Origin: Fagopyrum homotropicum
Lineage: Eukaryota > Streptophyta > Magnoliopsida > Caryophyllales > Polygonaceae
DNA: 64,000 nt
NCBI GenBank assembly: GCA_033239125.1
Contig: BSWB01000004.1
Location: 33,539,501-33,603,500 of the forward strand
Reading direction: 5' to 3'
Positions 1 through 9,818 of the stretch are shown piece by piece. The notes below the pieces were generated by a model. The model made no database searches, was not told the DNA's origin, and was given only the letters and a program-made list of their open reading frames with translations. The translations under genes and the position numbers were made by a program. The first letter of the stretch is position 1. Every line of letters starts with the position of its first letter.

Positions 1-428
1 AACATATCATAGTTAATCCAAGGAATGAATAGATAGCTTGATTCCTATGTCATAACCGGAACTTCCAACCCCTAGAACCCGTCTTTTCTTTCTTTGATCA
101 TTATCTTGTTTAGTTTGCTTATTTGTGTTGATTCTTAGTTTAGTTTGATCGTTTACTTTGCATGATTTGTGATCTTTGATTGATCACCAAAAACCAACCA
201 AAAACATTTGAGATTTTCATTTCTTTATTTCTTTCTTTTCTTTCAACCTAGGTCTTTACTAAACTCAATCACAAATCGAATCAATTTCACCTTAGTCTTT
301 GTATTCGACCTCGGAATACTATCCCTTCTACAAACGTCCCGTACACTGCGGGTTTCGCTAGGTAGTTAGGATTTAGTTCGAGTTATAAATTTAAAACCCA
401 TTTGCGCATCACGATCTTAGCGTTAACA
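1..428 (+). repeat. 5' LTR of Athila copy 1 (3' part only)
   Basis: Matches 9391-9818 base for base except three substitutions and ends in TTAACA at 428. About 1.4 kb of the LTR lies before the window start. Confidence 0.95.
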
Positions 429-434
429 AGTTTT

Positions 435-452
435 TGGCGCCGTTGTCGGGGA
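435..452 (+). other. Primer-binding site (tRNA-Asp type)
   Basis: TGGCGCCGTTGTCGGGGA lies six bases after the LTR end. It is complementary to the 3' end of plant tRNA-Asp with one mismatch (T at 445). The inverted copy at 9861-9878 has the fully matching version with C at that position. This primer type is usual for Athila elements. Confidence 0.9.
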
Positions 453-569
453 CTAGGTTAAGATTGAGTCTATTTTGTGATTGTTTCTAGTATAGATCTT
501 TCTTGTTGCTTTTGATCTCTTTTTGGTTTGTGTCTTTGCTTTTCAGGACATCTATTACTCTTTAGGTGT

Positions 570-860
570 ATGCGAAGATCTCGTGGCAAGGATTTAGCTC
601 CATTCGATCCCGAACCGGAGAAAACCCTTCGATCTAGATCCAAGAGCATCCGAAAAGAGAAAGAGATGGCCGGTAGAAATCTCCAAGCTGAGTTGGATGA
701 AGCCTTAGAGCAAATAAGGCTAAGAGATGAGCTCTTGGAGGAAGAAAGGAGACTTGCCAATGAGAGGCAAGAGGAAACTAGGAGGGAGATTGATGAGATT
801 AGGCAAGCCCTTGTTCAAGGAGAGCTTAATCGCCGACAACCTCCACCTCCTCCACCATAA
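570..860 (+). pseudogene. gag N-terminal part, Athila copy 1
   Basis: An ATG at 570 opens MRRSRGKDLAPFDPE, the usual start of Athila Gag. A glutamate- and arginine-rich, probably coiled-coil stretch (about residues 30-85) and a run of six prolines follow. The frame ends at TAA 858-860 directly after the proline run. The next 30 bases in another frame continue into the main gag frame at 887, so a small insertion or deletion in the proline codons has split gag in two. An upstream in-frame start at 528 is less likely because the family sequence begins at MRRSRG. Confidence 0.8.
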
Positions 861-886
861 CCGCAACGGCGGCTAATGTTAGGGTT

Positions 887-3469
887 GTGCCCATTGCCAT
901 TGAAGAGCCACAAACCCTAGGGAGACGTATGGATCCGGCACAAAGAGCACACCGTCCGGGTGTGAACTTAGGAGATCCCGCAGCCCACAACTATGAGCTC
1001 CACCCTCAAGTTCTACAAATGATCCGGCATAATCAATTTGGAGGGATGGAAGGAGAGTCTCCTCATCAACATTTGATAAGTTATGAGATCTTGATGGAGA
1101 CTCTTAGACCGCCAAGATTGGAGAGCAACAACCATAAGCTTAGGGCTTTTTCCTTCTCTCTTAAGGATAAAGCCTTAGCTTGGTATCAATCTATTCCACA
1201 AGGGCGAGTTGGTACTTGGGAGGAGATGACAACCGAGTTTTTGACTAAGTTCTTCCCACCTTCCAAGACTACCGAGTTAAGAGGGAAGATCAATGTCTTC
1301 GTGATGAAGGATAAAGAGAGTTTATTCAAGTCTTGGGAGAGGTTCAAAGATCTTCTCTTTGATTGTCCACACCATGGCATACCAAAAATTGAGCTATTGG
1401 AGATCTACTTCAAAGGACTTGATGAAGATAGCCAATTCAAGCTCCAATCTCTTTCCGGTGGGACATTTATGGAGAAGCATGTGGATGAAGCTTGGGAGTT
1501 TGTGGAGAAGCAAGCTCTAGTGATTGAGAAGTACTCCCATAGGAAGAGTGAAGGAAGAAAAGCGGGAGCATATGAGGTGAGTGAAGTCACCATGAGCAAT
1601 TTCAAACTTGACGCCATCAACAACGAGTTGAAGTCCTTGAGGGAGTTGTGTGCTACAACTTTGAAGAACCAAGCAACTCCTCAAGTGCTTCCACAAGCCA
1701 ACTTGTCTTCCAAGGAGGAGGATGTGAATTATATGGGAAGGGGCAACTTCAACAATTACCAAGGCCCAAGGAGTTTTAACAACAACCGGCAATTCAACAA
1801 TTACCGGCCCAACCACAACCATCCCGGATTTTCTTACTCTAACCCGGATGGAGCCTTGAACCCTTCCTCCTCCATAAGTACAACACCACCATCAAGAGCT
1901 TCACAAGAACCTCCACCCGGATTTACTCAACCTCCAAAGGATAGAACCGAAATAATGTTTGAGCAATTGCTTGGAAGGTTGAGTGGTCTTGAGAGCACGG
2001 TGACTTCAATTTCTAAGGCTCAAAAGGTTTTGGAAGCACAAGTGTTCCAAAAAGCGGGTGAAGCCCATAGAGACCCGGGAAAGCTTCCTGGAAGAACCGA
2101 AGACAACCCAAGAGGCCAAGTGTTGGCTATTACAACGAGAAGCGGGTTGAGTATGAAGGATCCTTTGCCCAAGGACAATGCTAAGGGAAAGCAAGTAGTG
2201 GTAGAAGAGGGAAAGTTGCAAGAAGATGGAGGCAAGAGCAAGGATGTAGAGCCAACCTATGTGGCACCGCCTCCATACAAGCCACCACTACCGTTCCTAC
2301 AATCAAGAGCAAGAGCTCGTTTGGACAATCACTTTGGTAAGTTCCTTGAACTAATGTCCAAATTACATATTAACATTCCGTTCATGGATGCCATTTTAGG
2401 AATGCCGGCATATGGCAAGTTTTTGAAGAAAATACTCTCCAACAAAAGGAAGTTGGAGGAGTATGGGGAGATAAGAATGACCAAGAGATCCTCGGAATTG
2501 ATCCAAACAATGAAGGAGGAGATGCCTCCCAAGCTAAGAGATCCGGGCTCTTTTTGTGTCCCAATTGGAGTGGGAGATGTGAAGTACGAGGCCCTTTGTG
2601 ATCTTGGGGCGAGTGTAAGCATCATACCGCTTGCACTTTGTAACAAGGTTGGGCTAGGAGAGCCGAAACCGGTCAAGATGACCCTCTATATGGCGGATCG
2701 TTCTATCACTCATCCGGTTGGGATCTTAGAAGACATTCCGGTGCAACTAGGAGGATTCTATGTGCCGATTGATTTTGTAGTCTTGGACATTCCAGTGGAC
2801 TATCCGGTTCCCATCATCTTAGGAAGACCCTTCCTAGCCACCTCCGGATGCCTAGTGGATTGCAAGAATGGAACTCTCTCCTTCAACATTGGAGAAGAGA
2901 ACGTCAAGTTCAAGTTATCCACAATGACCAAAGGGCCAGCCCTTGATGAGGATGTCTTCAACATAGTCGAGCAAGAGGAATCTAGGGAAGTTGTGAGCTC
3001 GATCTTGATCAAGGATCCCTTGGAGAAGGTTCTTACCTTAAGTATGATGGAGGAAGGTGTTGAGGAGGCTTGCAATGGAGAGATCAAGGCCTTGGAAGCA
3101 TTGGAAGAGGAGCCAAGAGTTGGATTTGAAAGCCACGAAGAGGTGTTGAACAGCTGCAAGTTCCACGGTCGAGATTTATGTTCCACGGCCGTCAAACTTT
3201 CTGGACAACTCCGGTAAGCAAGCTTAGCAAGAACCACGGCCATGGAAGTTGAGCAAACCGTGATTCCAGCCGTGGATTTCCCTGGACCAGTCCTTGATGA
3301 TGATCAAGCTTTTAGGAGCCATGAGGAGTCTTCATTTGCTTTGGATTCATCTCATCCAACCTTATTTGGATCATCTTCAACCGATAAAGGTCCTCCTCAA
3401 CTTGAACTCAAACCCCTCCCCTCTCATTTGAAGTATGCATTTTTGGTGAAAACTCTACATATCCTGTGA
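887..3469 (+). pseudogene. gag (capsid) and aspartic protease, Athila copy 1, with in-frame stop
   Basis: The first 300 residues hold the retrotransposon gag domain (for example AFSFSLKDKALAWYQ, ELRGKINVF), which forms the virus-like particle. A low-complexity Asn/Pro stretch follows (about 285-345). The protease lies at about 555-665, with active-site motif CDLGASVSIIP and flap-side IILGRPFL. DLGA replaces the more common DSGA, as in other Athila proteins. The frame stops at TAA 3215-3217 but stays open in the same frame to 3469, where conserved linker residues (LELKPLPSHLKYAF) are still readable. It is therefore one interrupted reading frame, not two genes. It passes into pol through a -1 frame change in a run of T near 3440. 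Confidence 0.88.
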
Positions 3470-6312
3470 TTGTTAATGCATGTTTAAGTGATGATGAACT
3501 TGCTAAGTTGTTGCATGAACTAAGATTGCATAGGAAAGCCATTGGCTACACTATTGATGATTTGGTTGGCATTAAGCCTTCTTTGTGCATGCATAAGATA
3601 ATGATGGAAGATAACCACAAACCCTCTATTGAACATCAAAGGAGATTGAATCCTATAATGAAAGAGGTAGTCAAAAAGGAAATTATTAAGTTGCTAGATG
3701 CGGGAATTATCTACCCTATCTCGGATAGTAAGTGGGTTAGTCCCGTTCATGTAGTTCCTAAGAAGGGTGGAATGACCGTAGTAACTAATGAGAACAATGA
3801 ACTAATCCCGACTAGGACGGTTACGGGGTGGAGGATGTGCATTGATTATAGGAAATTGAACATGGCCTCTAGGAAAGATCACTTCCCTCTCCCCTTCATT
3901 GACCAAATGCTAGAAAGGTTAGCTCAACACTCTCATTTTTGCTATCTGGATGGCTATAGTGGATTCTTCCAAATCCCTATCCACCCCGATGACCAAGAGA
4001 AAACAACCTTTACATGTCCATGGGGTACTTTTGCATATAGGAGAACGCCATTTGGGTTGTGTAATGCACCCGCCACCTTCCAAAGGTGTATGATGGCTAT
4101 CTTTTCGGAATACATAGAAAATATCATGGAAGTGTTTATGGATGATTTCTCTGTTTATGGTTCTTCCTTTGATAATTGCTTGGCTAACTTGTCATTAGTA
4201 TTGCAAAGATGTGAGGAGACAAATCTTGTCTTGAATTGGGAAAAATGCCACTTCATGGTAAGTGAAGGCATTGTGTTAGGACACTTGGTGTCTAACCGTG
4301 GCATTGAGGTTGATAGGGCCAAAATTGAAACGATAGAGAAGTTGCCGCCACCTACCTCGGTGAAGGGGGTAAGGAGTTTCTTAGGGCATGCCGGTTTTTA
4401 CCGGAGGTTTATTCAAGATTTCTCTAAAATTTCTAAGCCTCTCACTAACCTACTAATGAAGGATGTTGATTTTGTCTTTTCCAAAGATTGTCTTGAGGCT
4501 TTTTGTAGGTTGAAGAACGCCTTGATCTCCGCACCTATCATGCAACCTCCGGATTGGAGTCTACCATTTGAGATCATGTGCGATGCAAGCGATGTAGCCG
4601 TAGGGGCTGTTTTGGGGCAAAGGAAAGAAGGGCGCACTCATGCTATTTATTATGCTAGCAAGACGCTAGATGATGCCCAGCTCAATTATGCTACCACCGA
4701 GAAGGAGTTGTTGGCGGTGGTGTATGCATTTGAGAAGTTCCGCTCATACCTTGTTGGAGCGAAGGTCATAGTTTATACGGATCATGCTGCGATCCGTTAT
4801 CTACTTACAAAGAAGGATGTCAAACCAAGGTTGATTCGGTGGATCCTTCTTCTTCAAGAGTTTGATTTGGAAATACGAGATAAGAAGGGATCCGAGAACT
4901 CCGTGGCGGATCACCTTAGTAGATTGCCTCCATTAGAGCTTGGAAGAGATGACATTCCAATTGATGACTCATTCCGAGATGAGCAATTGCAAATGGTGGA
5001 GGAATGCTTGTTCCAAGTGTCTAGAGGAAATGAGCCATGGTATGCCGACATTGTGAACTACTTAGTGTGTGAGGAAGTGCCTCCCGGATTGACATATGCA
5101 CAAAGAAAGAAGTTCTTCAACGATGTGAGGCATTACTATTGGAGTGAGCCACTCTTGTTCAAGAAAGGCCCGGATGGAATGTTTAGAAGATGCATACCGG
5201 TAGATGAAGCAGAGAGTGTGATCCGGCATTGTCACTCCTTACCATGTGGAGGCCATGCTAGCTCACACAAGACGTGTGCAAAGGTATTGCAATCCGGTTT
5301 TTATTGGCCTAACTTGTTTAAAGATGTGCAAGGTTTTGTAGCGGCATGTGATGCTTGCCAAAGGACGGGCAACATCTCAAGGAGGAATGAAATGCCCTTG
5401 AAGAAAATCCAAGAAGTCGAAATATTTGATGTGTGGGGTGTGGACTTCATGGGACCCTTCCCTTCTTCATGTGGCAATCTCTTCATCCTATTGGCGGTGG
5501 ACTATGTGTCAAGATGGGTGGAGGTAATCGCCTCTCCTACAAATGATGCCAAGGTGGTGGTGCGGTTCTTCAACCGGGTGATCTTCCCTAGGTTTGGAAC
5601 ACCAAGGGTGATCATTAGTGATGGAGGAAAGCACTTCACCAATAGGAATTTTGGGGCGCTTTTGGCTAAGTATGGGGTGACTCACAAGGTGGCAACACCT
5701 TACCATCCCCAAACTAGTGGCCAAGTGGAGATCTCCAACCGGGAGATCAAGGCCATCCTTGAGAAGACGGTGTCTAGGACTAGAAAGGATTGGGCTATGA
5801 GGCTCAATGATACCTTATGGGCATATAGAACCGCCTTCAAGACACCGATTGGCACCACTCCTTACAAGTTGGTCTATGGCAAGTCTTGCCACCTTCCGGT
5901 AGAGATGGAGCATAGAGCTTATTGGGCCATTAAGTGGCTAAATTTTGATCTCAAGGCGGCGGGAGAAAAGAGATTGCTTGAATTGAATGCCCTCGAGGAG
6001 ATCCGGTTGGACGCTTATGAGAATGCCCGGATTTACAAGGAGAGAACCAAAAGATGGCATGACAAGAAGATCATCCCCAAGGAGTTGAGTGAAGGAGATC
6101 TTGTCCTTCTCTTCAACTCAAGGCTAAGGCTCTTTCCCGGAAAGCTCAAATCAAGATGGACCGGGCCATATGTGGTGAAGAAGATCTTTTCCCATGGAGC
6201 CATTGAGATAGGAGGGGAACATTGTGGGAACTTTAAGGTGAATGGGCACCGGTTGAAGAAGTATATCCCGGGAGCTCCGGTGGAGATAATTGCCCCGTTT
6301 CACCTAGAGTAG
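3466..6312 (+). CDS. pol: reverse transcriptase, RNase H and integrase, Athila copy 1
   Basis: An open frame of 948 codons. The reverse transcriptase (about residues 60-270) has YLDGYSGFFQI and the catalytic box VFMDDFSVYG near residue 224. RNase H (about 365-485) has MCDASD, the ATTEKELLAV helix and TDHAAIRYL. Integrase has an HHCC zinc finger ending in CDACQ (about 587-632) and a catalytic D, D(35)E core (VDFMGP, ISDGGKH, GQVEISN; about 660-752). It ends in a DNA-binding region without a chromodomain. The enzymes copy element RNA into DNA and insert it. All catalytic residues are present. The frame begins at GTG 3466 with no ATG, so translation must come from gag, and the frame change near 3440 blocks that unless ribosomes slip. 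Confidence 0.95.
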   Translation: MIVNACLSDDELAKLLHELRLHRKAIGYTIDDLVGIKPSLCMHKIMMEDNHKPSIEHQRRLNPIMKEVVKKEIIKLLDAGIIYPISDSKWVSPVHVVPKKGGMTVVTNENNELIPTRTVTGWRMCIDYRKLNMASRKDHFPLPFIDQMLERLAQHSHFCYLDGYSGFFQIPIHPDDQEKTTFTCPWGTFAYRRTPFGLCNAPATFQRCMMAIFSEYIENIMEVFMDDFSVYGSSFDNCLANLSLVLQRCEETNLVLNWEKCHFMVSEGIVLGHLVSNRGIEVDRAKIETIEKLPPPTSVKGVRSFLGHAGFYRRFIQDFSKISKPLTNLLMKDVDFVFSKDCLEAFCRLKNALISAPIMQPPDWSLPFEIMCDASDVAVGAVLGQRKEGRTHAIYYASKTLDDAQLNYATTEKELLAVVYAFEKFRSYLVGAKVIVYTDHAAIRYLLTKKDVKPRLIRWILLLQEFDLEIRDKKGSENSVADHLSRLPPLELGRDDIPIDDSFRDEQLQMVEECLFQVSRGNEPWYADIVNYLVCEEVPPGLTYAQRKKFFNDVRHYYWSEPLLFKKGPDGMFRRCIPVDEAESVIRHCHSLPCGGHASSHKTCAKVLQSGFYWPNLFKDVQGFVAACDACQRTGNISRRNEMPLKKIQEVEIFDVWGVDFMGPFPSSCGNLFILLAVDYVSRWVEVIASPTNDAKVVVRFFNRVIFPRFGTPRVIISDGGKHFTNRNFGALLAKYGVTHKVATPYHPQTSGQVEISNREIKAILEKTVSRTRKDWAMRLNDTLWAYRTAFKTPIGTTPYKLVYGKSCHLPVEMEHRAYWAIKWLNFDLKAAGEKRLLELNALEEIRLDAYENARIYKERTKRWHDKKIIPKELSEGDLVLLFNSRLRLFPGKLKSRWTGPYVVKKIFSHGAIEIGGEHCGNFKVNGHRLKKYIPGAPVEIIAPFHLE

Positions 6313-7992
6313 ACGCCCCCGAGTTTGGTCAAGCTAATGACCTTAAAGAAGCGTTTGGTGGGAGGCAACCCATTGGTAACATTTTTCCTTTCTTGATTTG
6401 CTTTTGTTTCTAGATTTTTCTATCTTTGTGTGTGTTTTGTCTACTTTGTGTGTGTGCTAGAACGTTAGTGGCATTGGAGGCCTTGCTTGACATAGGAATG
6501 ATGATGATGAAACCCTCATCAATTATGGGTGGAGCGGACGCGGAACTTGGACGGCTAGCGGTGCCTAGCGCGGGTTCCAAGGCTTAGATGGATGCTTAAG
6601 AGCTCTCTACCATTGTTGATAGGATCATCGAACATCAATTCACTATTGAGCAATCCCAAATACCGTAGCAAACCATTTTTACATTGTGAGAACCTTCTTT
6701 CACTCTCTTTACTTGTATACCACATTGGGGACAATGTGTTTCTAAGTATGGGGTGGGGTTTGCATGATCCTTTGCATGATGAGCATCTAGGATAGTTTAA
6801 AATCTTCACATGTCTTGCATTGTACATACTTAAATCGAAAATACCATAAAAATCAGAAAATTTTAAAAATTTTGTGCTTTCTAGGCTTGGATATGACCCT
6901 AATGATGAATCTTGTCTTGTGAATTGGCTATGGATGGCCTCATGTGTTAGGATTAATGAACGCATATGTGGACTTGAAGTACTTCTCTTGAAATTCTATG
7001 AATGATTTGTGACCATGATGTTTGCCTAGAAAGGATTGAGTAGTGAAAATCGAAATTACATGATAGTTCTTGCATACCATCTAGGAATGAATGAGGCAAT
7101 TCATCTTTCTCTACTTCTCATCTTAATCATGATTGCTTGAGCACCTCAATTGAGATAAAATTGACCTCTTTTAACCCATCCGGGAATAGGAGCATGCTAG
7201 TGTGTTGATGTGTGCAAAAAGCAAGTGTGGGGTGAAGTTGTTGATGAAAAGAATATCATGCATAAAATGTTGAATTTGTTGTGAAAGTGTAGCCAAAAAT
7301 ATAGGCTTGGGGACATTGGCTTAAATGACAAGTAACTCGGCACACTTCACATAATCGGGTGTTGGTGCCTTGCCAAAGTCAAATAAACCAATAGTCCTAA
7401 ACGAGCTTTGGTATGTGTGCCCGGTGTGGATGCACCTCGAAAACTGAGAAAAAGCCCGAGGACGGCTAATCACCAAGGTTTCGGCTTTTATACACCAATG
7501 CCATTGTCTCAAAAATAAGTCAAAGAAAAAGAAAAGAAAGAAAAGATAGAGGAAAATATACACTTGAGGGAAGTTGATCGAGGACAAGATTGTGGAGTTA
7601 GTTCCGTTCCCGGATTAGCATCACATAACCTAGAAATCCCCACCAAATCACTACATTTCTTGGCCCTTTTACCTCACAAGACCTTATGACCTATTTGCAT
7701 GTTTGCAAGACTTAGTGGTTTAGATTGGATGTACTCTTGATCTTCTTGACTTCTTCGTCTTTACATTTCATGCATACTTTTGAGTTAAGTACAATTGTCT
7801 TTCCATGTCTTCATTTGTTTGAATGCATGATTGCTTGTCCTTGCCATGAACATGACTTTGAAGGTGATCCAATAATAGAAGCACAAACCCAAAAAGATTT
7901 TGTCATTTTTCTGCATACATAAATCATGTCATCTCTTAATCTATAGTTGGGAATTTGCTCGGGGACGAGCAAACCTTAAGTATGGGGTATTT
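6313..7992 (+). other. 3' non-coding region of Athila copy 1 with polypurine tract
   Basis: No convincing reading frame. Shortly after pol comes GGGAGGCAACCCA (6361), a motif commonly found there in Athila elements. TAAGTATGGGGT occurs twice, at about 6743 and just before the 3' LTR (about 7979); the second is the likely polypurine primer. The segment 6720-6900 aligns in outline with 62650-62850 of Athila copy 3 (reverse strand), where an env-position frame sits directly upstream. Here that frame is absent. Confidence 0.75.
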
Positions 7993-9818
7993 TGATAACA
8001 CAATTTATGACTTAGTTTTAGCGTAACATTTAGATAGATTTCTCACTCATTCATGCATGGTCTAGCACTAGTTCACGACGTTTTGCACTCAATTCATGTA
8101 TTTTGCCGAGATAGACGTCTACACGGACTTGTGCATGTTTTATAGGTATTTCGGGAGATTTAGGAGCAAAAACGATACGTTTGAGGATCGTTCATCTAGA
8201 TGACACACCCTCGGACTCATTAGGACACAAGCTAAAGGCTAAGGAGGACTCATGGAGCCTTGCCAACACAAGCCATGCACCAAATCACAGCTTAATGATC
8301 CAAGGTGAAGTTTCTGCACAGAATCACGGTTCTCTGACACTCCACGGCCGTGGAATCACCCGTGAATTTTGCCAGATTCTTGTGACAGCTGTGCCACAAC
8401 TCTCATGGCCAGCTCATGCAAGTTTGTTATAAAAGTGGTCCTTCATGGGCTGTGAGGGATATCTTGGAGTAGCTCTCCATTATCCATGACCCTCTAACAA
8501 AAATATTCTCTCAACAATAAGTCTTTCTAGGAAGGAAAGTGTCAAAGAGGAAGAAGAAGAGCTCCATTGAAGAGGAGGAGAAGAACACACACCATTACCA
8601 CACTTGATAGTTTTGTATTGAAGAATTCCGGATTTTATTTCTAAGAGTTGTATGAATCATTGAACCTTCTTTTGGAAGGATTGTGAGTTACTCTAATTCT
8701 AATTTCAGCTTGGTTTTGTTTTAAGTTCACTTGTTCATCTCTTTTCCTTCATCATTTGCAATGGATGTTATGATTTTATGTTTGTTTGTTTCGATTTCTA
8801 TTATGAACGTTATAGGCTAAATTGATGAGGTTCTAGGGTAAGGAAAGGATGGTTATGGCTAGGGCTATGATAGGACGGACTTAGATTTACCTTTGGATGA
8901 CTTGTGTGTATGAACGTAGCTGTTGTTAGAAATCACGGGTAGTTCTTGTCTGACCACGGTCGTGGTTTAGGTAGAACAAACCGTGATTTTCCCTGGCTCG
9001 ATGGATCTTGTCTTAGATCTATAGAATGTTGAAATCCTAAGTGTTTGTTGAGTTTAATCTATCCTAGGGTAACCTAGTGTTAGTAACTAAGTGTTAGGAG
9101 AGACTTACCCGGTAATCCTTGCTCTTAGATTTCAAAGATAACAAACCTTAGGTAGTGGTGAGCCTAATAAGCCGCCATTGGATTAGGTGTGCTAGGATAG
9201 TTGTTTAGGACTTTCCTTTCCAAGACTTACCCGGTAAGGATAGGTTAGACCCCTAAGTAACAATCCGGTTTGAGTAGAATTCCTATCCTTAGGTTCTTAG
9301 AGACTTACCCGGTGATGAGACCTTAGGAATGGACTAGTGGACCATGAGACCTACCCGGTAATTGATCCCAATTTAGAAACACTTAATCCCAACATATCAT
9401 AGTTAATCCAAGGAATGAATAGATAGCTTGAGTCCTATGCCATAACCGGAACTTCCAACCCCTAGAACCCGTCTTTTCTTTCTTTGATCATTATCTTGTT
9501 TAGTTTGCTTATTTGTGTTGATTCTTAGTTTAGTTTGATCGTTTACTTTGCATGATTTGTGATCTTTGATTGATCACCAAAAACCAACCAAAAACATTTG
9601 AGATTTTCATTTCTTTATTTCTTTCTTTTCTTTCAACCTAGGTCTTTACTAAACTCAATCACAAATCGAATCAATTTCACCTTAGTCTTTGTGTTCGACC
9701 TCGGAATACTATCCCTTCTACAAACGTCCCGTACACTGCGGGTTTCGCTAGGTAGTTAGGATTTAGTTCGAGTTATAAATTTAAAACCCATTTGCGCATC
9801 ACGATCTTAGCGTTAACA
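7993..9818 (+). repeat. 3' LTR of Athila copy 1 (1826 bp)
   Basis: Runs from TGATAACACA to GTTAACA (TG...CA). Its last 428 bases match the partial 5' LTR. It contains two palindromic blocks (8321-8370 and 8930-8990), the second with about 60 bases of dyad symmetry. Confidence 0.93.

Larger units (their letters stand above)
1..9818 (+). mobile_element. Athila-type Ty3/gypsy LTR retrotransposon, copy 1 (5' end cut by window)
   Basis: Seen: partial 5' LTR (1-428), primer-binding site, gag, protease, reverse transcriptase, RNase H and integrase in gypsy order, a long 3' non-coding region, and a complete 3' LTR (7993-9818). The visible 428 bp of 5' LTR align without gaps to 9391-9818 with three differences (positions 42, 50, 303), so the insertion is recent. 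The Athila assignment rests on the tRNA-Asp-type primer site, the absence of a chromodomain after integrase and the RT box FMDDFSVYG. The gag-pol frame is broken three times (near 850-886, at 3215 and near 3440), so this copy probably cannot make its own polyprotein in one piece. The 3' LTR abuts the leader of an inverted relative, which suggests this copy inserted into that one. Confidence 0.95.
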
